Source: Ophioderma brevispina
Taxonomy: Eukaryota; Echinodermata; Ophiuroidea; Amphilepidida; Ophiodermatidae
Assembly: GCA_023653785.1 (NCBI GenBank)
Contig: JAMKCH010056607.1
Location: 115,962 to 179,961 of the forward strand
Direction of reading: 5' to 3'
Length of the DNA: 64,000 nt
The notes under the pieces are model-generated. The model saw nothing but the letters and a program-made list of their open reading frames with translations. It made no database searches and was not told the DNA's origin. This document shows, in pieces, positions 12,953-24,300 of the stretch. Every line of letters begins with the position of its first letter. The stretch's first letter is position 1. A program made the position numbers and the translations under genes.

Positions 12953-13140
12953 CAGTGGCGGATTTAAGAGTCAGCAGTGTCAGCAGCAGCTGCTGACAGG
13001 GCCCCCCTAAAATATTGCTCTCAGGGCCCCCCTTAGACACACCTTAGTCGCACTAAAGTGCGATATTGCGTTGCTTCTTGACTCTAAAGGGGCCCCACCT
13101 TAAGCTGCTGACAGGGCCTTTTTCCTTAAATCTGCCACTG
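12953..13140. mobile_element. 188-bp hAT-type MITE with 8-bp target duplication
   Basis: The left end CAGTGGCGGATTTAAG and the right end CTTAAATCTGCCACTG are inverted repeats with one mismatch. The element is flanked by ATTCACAC (12945-12952) and GTTCACAC (13141-13148), an 8-bp duplication with one mismatch. CAGTGGC-type ends and an 8-bp duplication are hAT hallmarks. The interior includes a GTCAGCAGCAGCTGCTGAC palindrome and two CAGGGCCCCCCT blocks. Confidence 0.9.
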
Positions 13141-13599
13141 GTTCACACTTAATCATTTTTTTATTACAGAGTGTACTGCTTCTAAGGAGGATTTTAGATG
13201 GATTATTAGAGTGAGATCCATCTTTGAAAATAATATGCACAAAATTATCTTGGCTACATTTTTGTCCCTTTTGATTAGCAAAAAATGTATGATAAATTTT
13301 CAGATTTCTGTCAGAAAAGCTAACACACTTCTCTGCTAAGCAGATGGAAGAACTGGTTAGAAAGAAGTTTTTTCTGTCAGCATAGGAAACTCATATGAAG
13401 TATGTTAGAGAGTGTGTATGTGTACTTGTTTTAAAAATGGCTTACAAATACAGGTATATCAGTTGGTACATGCACCATATGCACTCTAAAAACAATTCTA
13501 ACTAGACTTTGGTAACACCAAATCATACTTTGTGGAATAAAGCATTTTTTTATTTAGCTCTGACTTTAACGGAGTAACGGAGATTAGTGTTTAAGTTTT

Positions 13600-14460
13600 T
13601 ACATGGAACACTGACCTATCAGTTGATTGTAGGTGACCTTTGACCTCTTATGTGATTAAATCCTTGGGTGAATACCCATTCATGTGAAAAAAAATATTTC
13701 GAGCCTTTTTCAATGACTTCAAATGACCCCAGATGAACTCTGACCTCTTGCCTCTGAACACCCCATATAATCTGCTCCTCAATAAGTAACTTTGGTGAAT
13801 AACTAACCATTTCTGTGCAAGCATTTTATGCTTTTTCCAATGACTTAACATTTTAACTGCTAGAAGACTTTTGACTGTTTACCCTAACAATCCATAAAAT
13901 CTGTTCCTAAAGGATAATAGTGAGCAATAGTGAATACATATTAACTTATATGGAAGCATTTCCTCATTTTCCAATGACCTCAGATGACCCTTGATGACCT
14001 TTTGACCTACTTACCACTCATCCCCCACCTATACATGTATAACCTATTTTAAATTACCATTCCGGACAAGCTAGCACAATATCAATCCATTTTTGGAAAG
14101 AAGCATTTAACAATTTTCAACAATTACTGCAACCTCTAGGTGACCCTTGACCTCAATTTCGTGAACCTGCATTTAAAACCTCTAGATGACCTTTCATTTC
14201 AAATTCCTTAATTTACTTTGTACAACCCTCACTGGTCATCCCACCAAGTTTACACAAAAATCCATTAAAGTGGGGTCTCTCTTATACTCTTTGAAATACA
14301 CTACAAAGTAATTGCTCTTAATTGCCACAATGAGACAAACTGGTTCCAAATTACCCCTAGGTGACCTTCAATCTCAAATTTCTAAACAACCTATGTCCCC
14401 TACCTGTTGATTATGCAAACCAAATTTCATTAAAAAAACATCCAAACTGTACAAACATTT
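13600..14460 (+). repeat. Diverged tandem repeats rich in TGACCTTTGACCT motifs
   Basis: Units of very roughly 120-130 bases recur with strong divergence. Recurrent blocks include 'GACC.TTGACCT', 'AATC.AT..AATCTG.TCCT' and 'TTTTCCAATGAC'. The clearest motif, TGACCTTTGACCT at 13634-13646, is on the other strand a perfect AGGTCA-A-AGGTCA. Degraded versions lie near 13976-14007 and 14130-14150. No coding sequence is seen. Confidence 0.6.
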
Positions 14461-14685
14461 CAAGTATTTACAAATTGTGCAACAGGTAACATACACAGAC
14501 AAATCACCACTGCATAGGCTTATACAACTATGCAGTCTGAACAAAAATCCCATTTTATCTTCTTAATAATTACCTTCCTACAAGATCCCCATCTTATTTT
14601 TTTCAAGCACTGTAGTGTTTTTTGTGAAAATGTAACATGACCACTGTTAGGAGGTCACTCTCAAATGTGATTTCATGTTTTGCTC

Positions 14686-15052
14686 TTAAAGGCCGACTCA
14701 GAGATTTCCCGGGGAGGGCGCCCTCAATTTTCAAACAAATTGTGTTTTTGCATATACATAATGTTTGTCCATATAATAATCACTGTGTGAAATAACTAAG
14801 CTCAAATCGAAGTCCTTCATATAGAAAATCACAACTTTGTTTTAAAATTCCGGATCTGGAAATTTGGTTATACACGGTATTCTATGGGACTGTTATACTG
14901 CACATAAATGTTTTCTGCATGAAAACGGAAAATCCGATTCATGTCTAACTTTGGAATTGAGCATTTTAGGTGAGTATCTTTAGTTCTAGATGACTATTTT
15001 TAATTACTACACAAAAAAATATATATTTCGAAATCTCTGAGTCAGACTTTAA
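14686..15052. mobile_element. MITE, second TTAA family
   Basis: The left end TTAAAGGCCGACTCAGAGAT and the right end ATCTCTGAGTCAGACTTTAA are inverted repeats (about 25 bp with a few mismatches), flanked by TTAA. The 367-bp interior is non-coding. Similar end sequence appears near 46770-46812, suggesting another degraded copy. Confidence 0.8.
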
Positions 15053-15640
15053 TATACTCCAGATAAACACATTCCCTGGGTGGCCATTCACCTACAAAGT
15101 TAATTTCCTCTGGAGACCTTTGTTCAGCTGGTATCTACAGTGTATCCAGGGAGGAAATGGCATTACACACCATGTCTTGTCAGCTCTAAAGTTGGGATAT
15201 ACTATAAAGATATAAATTGAACAAATACTCTGAAGAAACTCATCTGTTCATCTACAAAGCCAGTATTCCCTTGAAGATCTTTGTTCAGTGGATATCCTCT
15301 AAGAGTCTTTGTTCAGTCAGAGAAGATGAGAAAGAAGGAGATGGTTCAACTGTTACTTCAAAAGATAAACTGTTCATCCGCCTATTCATCTTAATTGCCT
15401 TAAATCCGATTGATTGGATCAAAGACCTGCGCTACTTGCTGGAGAACATTACATACACCTGTCATTAAATCCCATAAATATTCCAATTACCCAGTTGTCA
15501 ACTGGTATTTGCAGAGTCTATACACTATGGTCGTGACCAGTACAGTGAAACGTACTCTTCTGCATCACTTACAAACAACTTTGACCCAAAATTTTCAAAG
15601 CATTTTGACACTTTGGACACTTTCGGACACAAACCGGTAT

Positions 15641-15985
15641 GAGGGCACATGTGGTCCAGTGGATATGACTGCCAACTCATGATCCAAAGGTTGTGGGTTC
15701 GAGCCCCGCTGCTGCCAATGTGTTTGTGCACTTGGGCAAGGCACTTTACCTCACTTGCTTCGTTGACCCAAGCAAGTGAGGTAAAGTGCCTTATGGGGAA
15801 TAAGCTGTTATGGGGAATATTACAATCTAAGTGCTGATAGGATTGTGCGCTTGGCCAGCTGCCGGCCTAGATGAAGCGAAATGATTGTGACGACTTCCTG
15901 ACGGCAGCGTAATAATAATAGGCAACAGCGCTGTGATCTTGATGAAATGGCGCTTTATAAAAGCCAATATATTATTATTATTATG
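15641..15985 (+). mobile_element. tRNA-derived SINE family B
   Basis: The head has an A-box-like GTGGTCCAGTGG near 15650 and a B-box GGTTCGAGCCC at 15696-15706. Next comes the CTTGGGCAAGGCACTTTACC block, then a tail with GACGACTTCCTGACGGCAGC and GGCGCTTTATAAAAGCC, ending in a TTA/ATT microsatellite. Polymerase III promoter boxes plus a conserved tail and simple-repeat end are diagnostic of SINEs. A minus-strand relative lies at 63297-63605 and a tail fragment near 45572-45626. Confidence 0.85.
15738..15792. other. Perfect 23-bp stem hairpin inside SINE B
   Basis: AAGGCACTTTACCTCACTTG..TT at 15738-15760 is exactly complementary to 15770-15792, with a 9-base loop. The left arm is part of the normal SINE body; the right arm looks like an inverted copy of it. 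The other copy (63.3-63.6 kb) does not show this inverted arm. Confidence 0.85.
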
Positions 15986-16639
15986 GTTGAGGTGTATTCA
16001 AAATGCATTTAACTAATCATTCATCTTATTATATTTCACAGGAACTAACTGGATATGTTTAAATTAGGCTAAAATAACAACATCCTTTATTGACCTCAAA
16101 ACATTAGCTTACCAAAAAAGGGTTGATTTTGCTGTTTTGTTTTCCTCAATTATTTCGCCAACGAATAAAATAAATAATTATTGGTCAGAACAAACGTGGA
16201 GTTCCTTACCAGCAGAGAACATTTAGCTGGAAAATTAATAAACTGTTTTAGTAGCAGTGTGTCAATTACTTCCTGTTCTGAAACTTTCCCGACTGGCCAA
16301 GCTTGAGTCGGATGAACAGATTACTTCAAAAGTCCAATCGAGCGGCCCTTGAAGTTTCCCAAACAATGAGCCGGTGAATGAGAGTAATCCTGGGTAATCA
16401 GATTTCAAAATCGAGCCATCTCCTTCTTTCTCATCTTCTCTGGTTCAGTTGACACCTGGTAACTACCTATCCCAGGAGGAAAAATTGTGTGAACTACAAT
16501 GACATGTTTTGCTCTAGATGCAATGTAAAGATTTAACAAATACCCTAAACAAAGCTAATTTCCTCTTGAGGGTTTTGTTCAATGGATGTCTAGAATGTAT
16601 CCCATGGGAAATGGCATTCAATTGATGCTTCTGCCCAGT

Positions 16640-17283
16640 CTTAAAAAAAGGCAAATTTGTTTGTCTATCCCTAAACCATAAGGCCATTGAACACCTAAAC
16701 TGCTTTGAAAACAGGAAATTTTATTGTAAAAGCACAAGTAAAGTGTAACCATGATACAAAATTATCTTGGCAACTTGTTTGAAAGCCCACAGGGAAGGGC
16801 TGCAGTCCACCCACCTGCAAACGTCATGCCTTTAACAACCGGGAGCTGACATGAAGAATAGTTCTGCACATGTCCTATTGATTGTCCTTAGAAATAGTGC
16901 TCTCATCCCGAGTCCTAGTAGCCCTGCCAATAACATAGAGGTCTTACTTGCTTATAGAAAAAAAAACACAAAAAAGATCTGGCCTGACCTTTTTTGTGTT
17001 TAAAAGATATAGGTTCCTCCAAGTGGTATTGAAGTAGCTCTAGTTTCCTAAAGAATTTCAACCCAAAGGTAGCTTAGGGTCTATGCACAAATTACACTTT
17101 AAATGATAATTTGATTGGTGAAACAACAACTTTGTTATTGGTTTTAACAAGATGACATTTCAGTTTGTTACAAAAAAGATATACAAATTGAATTCCCCTA
17201 CAATGATATATTTCTGATATATTTTCTCATAAGAGTTCAGGTCCAAATTCTTCGGGAATGTCCACACCCACGTACCACACTTC
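16640..17283. other. Intergenic, nothing recognised
   Basis: AT-rich sequence without exon-like conservation or clear repeat ends. Confidence 0.5.
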
Positions 17284-17414
17284 ATTTGCCTCCCATGACA
17301 CACAACCAATCCAGCGAAGTGGAAACAATTATTCTGATATTAGGTTTTAATCAAAATCTAAACCAAAATAATGATTCCACTTTTGCTAGATTTTGTTTGT
17401 CATGGGAGGCAAAT
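17284..17414. repeat. Foldback hairpin, ~48-bp arms
   Basis: The left arm begins ATTTGCCTCCCATGACA and the right arm ends TGTCATGGGAGGCAAAT, a perfect 17-bp outer stem. Inner sequence continues to pair imperfectly (AGTGGAA.CA.TTATT against AATAATGATTCCACTT) with a loop of about 35 bases. It could be a tiny MITE or a transcribed hairpin. Confidence 0.75.
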
Positions 17415-17977
17415 AATTTGGTCATGTGTGTGACTCCAAAGAATGGTCCTTCAAATGATGAACATATGCAAATTTTACACTAGGAAGAGTCAAATTGAAT
17501 TTGATATTTCTTTTTCTATACGTTAACGACTGAGATTAGCATAATTTTTAGTATACTGTATCCAGATGTTTATTTTCTATCATTGTGCGCTAAGTCACAA
17601 CTGTACGCAAGCCATTCACGCCCTAGCATAGCAACAGTTGAACAACAACCATCAAATTTTAAACCAACCAATCCCAGGCGCATGTACGATCCAAACGACG
17701 TGTATGTGAGTGCGTGCACTGCAGCACACGCGTTAGCACGGCAAAACCCCGGGAAAGGTGAAAATAAACTCCTGGACAAAGCGATTTCTTCATTTGCTTT
17801 TTGTTTTATTATGACTGTAGACACCCTTATACATCTGAAAGTGGACTTTCTGGTTCAATGAAGATTATGTGTGATCTTTCTTCAACACAGGAGCTCATTA
17901 TGATGCCTATAAATACCACCACCATGCTAACTTCATCTTGCCTCAGAGGCTATGATTGGCTTTTCTGTGAAATTATA

Positions 17978-18326
17978 TTAAAGGGGGATGGCCCGATTTT
18001 ATGATATGAAGTTTTCATCCTTGATAGAATGGCCTTCACTCCAATACCCCATCTGTGAAAAGTTCGCGCCGTATTTTCCAATCCCGTTTTGGTGGGCGAG
18101 AGCGAAAAACATTATTTTGTAAAGCCCCATAGAAACCATTAATATTGGTCGAACCAAAATGGGGCACTTTTGCTCAAACGTCCAAACCAAACACCTTTGG
18201 CTCTAAGATTTCACATGGTAAATGATAAAAATAGTAAGCTTTCTTATGAACCAAAATTTTGACCACTTTTCGGTAAATCGGGGCTTCTGGGGACAGGCTA
18301 TTAGCGATCGGCACATGGGCCTTTAA
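17978..18326. mobile_element. MITE, third TTAA family, fullest copy
   Basis: The left end TTAAAGGGGGATGGCCCGAT and the right end ATCGGCACATGGGCCTTTAA are imperfect inverted repeats bordered by TTAA. Shared interior blocks (ATGAAGTTTTCATC.TTGAT, TTTTGTAAGCCCCATAG, ATTAATATTGGTCGA.CCAAAA) recur at 37326-37600 and 46593-46760, giving three copies in this window. Confidence 0.75.
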
Positions 18327-18426
18327 TATTAAAACAAACATCAAAACTAAAGAAAAACTAAACAAGGCGAACTCAATATTTACGCTGCGTAAAATATGTC
18401 TCCGCCGACTGTTGCGCTCACTAACA

Positions 18427-18700
18427 TGCAATAAAATGCACTACACATCCCACCCCCTCCCCAACACCCTCACCCTCCCCAACACTCCCACCCCCTCCCA
18501 CACACTTTCACCCCCTCCCCGCACCCCGCAACACCCCCCCACACCCCCCCTCCCTAATACCATGCAACACCCAACCCCAAAACCTGCCACACCCCCACCC
18601 CCGCGCCAAACACCTGCCACACCCCCACCCCCTACCCCAACACCCCTGCCACACCCCAACCCCCCCTCCCCCCACATCCCCTCAATACCTAAGTTACCCC
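18427..18700. repeat. C-rich low-complexity tract
   Basis: About 270 bases are almost entirely CCCA/CCCT/CACACC combinations. Open frames on both strands here are proline-rich or glycine-rich products of the composition and are not supported as genes. A short ACGG/ACGA microsatellite follows at about 18776-18800. Confidence 0.85.
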
Positions 18701-18799
18701 AAGTTACATCATTGTTGCCCTTAACGGAATTCCAGATAAACCGTATACAACATGGGTTAACATTTTTATCACAGACGGACGAACGAACGAACGGACGGA

Positions 18800-21191
18800 C
18801 GCTGCTCATTTTATAGTCCCCGTTCCGAACTCGGTCGCTGGGACAATAAGACAAACAACGACAAATGCGGATTCTTTGTAAGGACCAAGGTATCCTGTGG
18901 TTCAGTTGTGTTACAAGGCACGTTGCATTGCTTTGGTGATAAGCTTGGAAATGCATACAAACGCGAGTACACTTGTTACGGCCAACTACACAATGAAATC
19001 GATACGTGTTTTGATTTATACTGCAAAAAACTAACTGGAACTCAATGATGACATATTTGAACTTGCTAAAAAGTAACTTTTTGAAGTCGATCGATTATTA
19101 CTGCACGTATACCTTAAAGCCACAATCAGGCATTTTTTTCTCAAATTTATTGCCCATTTTGTCCCTATATTGCTAGTGTTTGGTCATATGAACACCTTAT
19201 AGTACTTAAAGCAGACCTAAGGCATTTTTACAAAAAGCGGTCTTGAATGTGCCATTTACGGCTGTTTTTATACCCTCAAAAGTTTGATCCCACTTTTTCT
19301 TTTCTTTAAACAAATCATAAAAATCATCATTCTTGAAATATATGTTTTACGCTTCGCCACTTACAGTGGCTGCTTGAAAAAGTGGGGATTTTGGGAAGCT
19401 CTTCCCAGGAAATTGGCCATTTGGAGGGACCCTTGCCATTTGGGGACATTAATACATAAAAATATAGTGGGAAATCTGTGGAAATGCGACTACTCCTTCC
19501 CAGGAAATTTTAATTTGTCAACCCCTTCACGTACAGGGGGTCCTTTTAGTAACACAATCTTCCCATACAACAGGGCAAATATGGACTTTGATTAAAAAAT
19601 AGGGGGAAAGACTTGGTTTACATTTTTATACTAGTAATTGTATTTTTTTGTGGCCAGCTTATGGATGTTTTCATACCGTAGAATTTTTCCCATTATTCAG
19701 AAGGCAGGATTACAATTAAACATTTTAGTAACTGATTTGATCAATTGACTCAGATAATTCTTGCTAATTAGTTATAAATTGGGTGTTTTTGTTTTTATTT
19801 TATATTTTTGCTTTAAACCTTTCAACTTCAAACGTGCTGTCCCATGTCACCAAATTTCGAATTCACAGATCTTCCAGAGTACCACTCGCAGATGTTGTCT
19901 GCATAGACCTATTACTACACAGAACTATGTATCTGCACAGACCTATGTAATTTGTATAGAAAACAAAGTGCAACCTTTTTTCTATCAAACATATGGCATT
20001 CTACTGTTTTTGATTACATTATTGAATGGGCTCTCTGAAACCAATCAATGTACAAAGAACTACGTATCGTCTATTAAAAATTGCTCAGATGGTATTGTAG
20101 TAGGGAGACACAGTCACGCAGTCTTGCGCTCCTACATCCAAAGATTCATATCTGGCCAGTCAACACATAGCTATCTGGACAGTATACCCTGTTCGAGTTC
20201 TCAAGTTTGAGGGTGACATCACTGCGCTGACCTCTGATTGCAGCACTTAAGCACGTGAAAAATGCGGCACAACTAAAACTAAAATGAATGCAGAGTCGCG
20301 TCACGACGTCACCCCGAACATCGAGAATGAATACAGTATAGGTTAAAACCGTGGCCAAATCCGGTTCGTAGTAGAGGCTTAGATGGTACTTATTCAAAGA
20401 ATGTGGTCATGTGACTGCCAAAACACACACCGGTGTCTTGAGTCTGCACATGGACCACATGACATGCAGGTCCTAGAAAAAATAATGCAGATTCATATGA
20501 CCAAATGTGCCATGCATAAAGCCTCCTTGTGTTTGTCTTGGAATTACCACACAGCTTTTCTAGTGACCTGGACGATATAGCGTTTTACCAAAATCTTTTT
20601 TTTTTACATGGAACTATAAATCAGGATGACAATTGCTTGCATGTAGTCTTAAATCACTCTGAGTAACTTTTCTTTACAAACACCAATTACACATTTCAGC
20701 TCATCTGATGAGTACTCATAGGCTTTTCACACCAATATTTTTAACCCAAGACCAAGATTAACGTGGATTCAAACCCGATAGCTTATCAAATAATTCGTGT
20801 TCAGTTACCATCGTATATAATGGTGCACACGACTGGTCAAGATGTGTCCAGAACTAGTGAGCCAAGCATAGAGATGCGCAATGTGGTTGATCACGAATCA
20901 ACAACTACCATCAGTAGTAAAGGAATAGGAACGGGTAGTTAAAATTGAACATCAACCTTCACTTCCCTGGTTTAAATATTTGGAACTGCATTGTTTTTGG
21001 AAGCCATTGTTTGTGGGTTCATACCAGACTTCATGCAGATCTTTCAAGAGATTTATTGAGACAATCGGATAAAAGAATGTTGGTTGTCAACAAGCCCCAA
21101 GACTACTCCACAGATCTTTCTTTGCCTTCAAGGTCTGGAGGACCCAAACCATGCAGGCAGCCAGACCTCACCACAATAGCCCGTAATTTCT
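18800..21191. other. Intergenic or downstream flank of the TTC9-like gene
   Basis: No exon of a known family was recognised. The TTAAAG starts near 19112 and 19207, followed by CAGGCATTTTT or AAGGCATTTTT, resemble MITE ends. The 3' untranslated region of the minus-strand TTC9-like gene should lie in the right part, but no definite polyadenylation site was assigned. Confidence 0.4.
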
Positions 21192-21382
21192 CTAGGAAGC
21201 ATCTGCTGAGGCAGTAGGTGCATCACCTCCAGATGCAGTAGCAGCAGCGGCTTCTTTTTGATCATTCTCTGCTTCTTCCTCTGCCATCTTGTCAAACATG
21301 GCCTTGTATCGCACCTTTTCTTTCTGTTCTTGATCTGCAATGCGGGCTTCGCACAGTGAAATATACTTCTTGATATTAGGAT
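21192..21382 (-). CDS. TTC9: TTC9-like gene, terminal coding exon
   Basis: On the minus strand the exon starts after the acceptor TGTCACAG at 21383 and runs to a TAG stop at 21192-21194. The frame is clean: DPNIKKYISLCEARI at its start (last TPR helix and capping helix), then a charged QKEKVRYKAMFDKM segment and a low-complexity acidic/alanine tail of about 30 residues. The first codon is split; the G comes from the exon ending at 23500, so the phases agree. The tail after KAMF is longer than in human TTC9C. Confidence 0.8.
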
Positions 21383-24300
21383 CTGTGACAAGTAAGGTAG
21401 GACACCACATTAATTTGAAAGGGATCTGATCTAAAGTACACAGCTAATAACTAGAACTCTCCCATCATGAGTGAGTACAGTAAAATAATTCTTTGAAAAC
21501 ACCCTCAAGAAGATTAATAAGCTGCTTAATATGCCACAATCTGTTTTGTATTTTGACATCCTACCCATGCAGTCATTCCTCTTCGTAGTAACATTTGACT
21601 TTTGGGTATTTATAAATTCCGCTCATATGAATAGTTTTTAGGACATTGAGATTGCTGCATTACCATGTTTACTAGTGTAGCTGGTCCAAGCCTCCGATGT
21701 AGCCATGTTATCTAATAATTTATCTGAATAATAATTATTCGATCCAAAACATCCTGTGAGCTTCAATTGCTTGACTGGGAATGGCCAATATAGCACTTTA
21801 AAGTGCAATAGGAGATATCCACATAACCAGTGCCCTCCCCCCCCCCCCCCATACAAAATTGTTGAAAAATTCTGAGTTTGTTGCACAGTGTAAAGTTTTC
21901 TATCACAAATATCCCCATGTGAAACAATTAAGCTGAGAATTATTTCTTTGGTACAAAAAATTGTGGTGAAATTTCCTAATTCACTTATTAGAGCAATACT
22001 AAATTAGCCTATATACTGAATTAGGCAAATAAAAATCCATTTGTTTTCTCTTTACAAGGCATTTCTGAAAGCCCAATCCAGGGTAAAAATCTATTGGGGG
22101 TCTTACCTATAGGATATTACTACTTTATGACAATATAGTATTGGGTGTGGCCATTTGTGACCCAATGACACATGACCCTGATGAATTCAGCAGACTTGAC
22201 GACTAAAAAACACATTTATTCCGTAGAATTCATCACGGTCGTGTATTCGTGGGTCACAAAATGGCCAACACCCCATATATGATGCCCAAAATCTCTCGTT
22301 GCACCTTTTTAAAAGTAATTAAATACATTTTCATTTTTTGATATTGATATTTGGTATATGGTGTATTTTTGTACGGGTATGTCACCCTAGATGTTTGTTT
22401 TACACAAATTTTGATTTTTGAACCATTTTAAATATCAACCTGTGCGTATCGTTACCTACAAAGGTTATCCAATGCAGACAATCCTGAGTTGTATTTTTTG
22501 CCGATTTAAAACAGCTATTTGACCATTTAAAGTCACAAAAACCACATGGTCTTAACGGCGGGAATTTAAGCACATTACATGCCGTCAGGCGCAAGGCGCA
22601 GCATCGCGTCGCGTGTTTATTTTTGCTGCGTAATGAAGCGTGCGCGTATTTAATGTACTTTTGCGCGAACGCATCTTGGAAAAACGAAAAATAATATTTG
22701 AAAATGTAAACAAAGCGCTAAGTTAGACCAGATGAAATTTCAATTTCTTCTGATTTCTGGAGTTGAAAACAAAGGAGGTTTGATTCAATAGTGCATAAAG
22801 ATGTATTTTCATCACTTGCACAACAAACTCAATTTTGAAGTTAAAAGGTAAAGTTATTTGAGAAAGAGACAGCTTGAAATGGCGTGAAAAGTCACTTTTT
22901 TACTAAAACACGGATTTTCTCAATGTTCAATTTTCGCAAAATTTGGGAAATTTTCAGACAAGATAACTCCAAAAATACCGAAGTAAAAGGTGTGGTTTAA
23001 CTTTCCTATGATAGCAATCGGTCTTCTCTAGGGACGGTTTTCTCAATTTTTCATTTTTCGATTTCTAACTAAAGATATTCTCCAATATATACTCAAATTT
23101 TGGAAAAGAAAGGTAAAAATCACACTTTTTTGACATTTTACCTTATATTTCGAAAAGTAAGCTCTATTTTTAAAAAATGAAAAAACCGTCCCAAGACAAA
23201 TTTGTCTTGTTTCTAAAAAATAACATAACAAATCATGAAAATTTAAAATTGTTTTTGTTATGCTGTCTGGAAATTTTGGGGCAAAATCATGTTTTTTTAG
23301 TATTTTTCTCAAAATACAGAAAGTTAATCTGATGCCATCATCGGGTCCATCGTCCAACTTTCTTTCTAGAAATGTATACTTTTACGGACAATAATCAAAT
23401 ATTTGCAAAGTTACAACCCAAAATAGATACTCGGAAGCTCAAGGTTGACACTGCCCTTAATGAACTAAAATTCTATTGGTCTACTGACGATATCCTTACC
23501 TGACTTGGCACTTTGCTTGGCTTTCTTTAGTGCTGACAAAGCATAATATAGTCATGAAGGTGGTATAGAGACTGGCCTTTCCTGTAACCAGGCGTTAGCA
23601 TTCAAGATATGTTTACAGGACTTTGTCAACAATAAAATCACTTTTTCATAGTTTGTTTTTTCTCTGCTGCTGTAGTAGACTTCTGTAAAACCAAGAATCT
23701 CATTTTGGTGCTTGTCATGTAATTAAAACTATCAAGTCAACACTGTTTTACACAAAATTTCCTCCTCAAATTGAGATTTGTTCTTTGGTGTTTTGGTTTA
23801 ACCTTGGTTTAAGTGATATCCAGATACTGCTTCTTCTTCCTTATGCCAAAGGTAATAATGTCTTGATTAGTTTAGAAAGATCTTAAAATATTGTTTAACA
23901 CACAAAATTCAAAATTATAAGTGCTTTTCACTTTGGGCATCTGCCTGATGGTTATATGAGGGGCCTTCCTGTATGATACAAATATGTGCTATTGAATCAG
24001 TATTTCCAGGATAATATTTGTTTTAGATTTTTAATCAGGTTCTAGGCATATTAGAATATGCTAGTTTACACAAATGCTTCTGATAAAAATGCTCATTGCC
24101 TGTCTATCCCATAACAGTTTATGCAACCCCAGTTTATCCACCAAGTAATACTGAAGATCCTGTAACAAAGATTCATACCGGAATAGTGGACAATATACAC
24201 TTATAGACCTGTGTAATATAATATTTAGGCAATTGTTATTTATTGGACTATCTAAAAGACCTGTGAGTTTGCATATGATTATTTAAGTGACTCTAATGTG

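Larger units (their letters stand above)
15060..16640. repeat. Composite direct and inverted repeats around a SINE
   Basis: A 27-base segment at 15316-15342 (core GAGAAGATGAGAAAGAAGGA) recurs as its exact reverse complement at 16417-16443. Nearby GATGAACAG and TTACTTCAAAAG blocks are also shared. Separate direct similarity exists between 15100-15170 and 16555-16620 (TTTGTTCA..TGG.T.TCTA..TGTATCC..GG.AATGGCATT). SINE B lies between the arms. It may be a large foldback element with a SINE inserted. Confidence 0.55.

Noticed and set aside
18412..18956. Proline-rich (plus strand) and glycine-rich (minus strand) open frames of 134 and 171 codons
   Set aside because: Both arise from one CCCA/CCCT low-complexity tract and have no domain, splice context or complexity of a real protein.
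19761..20210. 149-codon plus-strand open frame
   Set aside because: No recognisable motif, no start context and no exon-like neighbours; likely chance in AT-rich DNA.
21192..21382. FKBP4/5, AIP or PPID C-terminal exon
   Set aside because: The helix and KEK..Y..MF motif resemble these co-chaperones, but the upstream exons (LLQ..NYEKV, YHLHDY) fit TTC9/TTC9C better, and no FKBP or cyclophilin domain exon was found.
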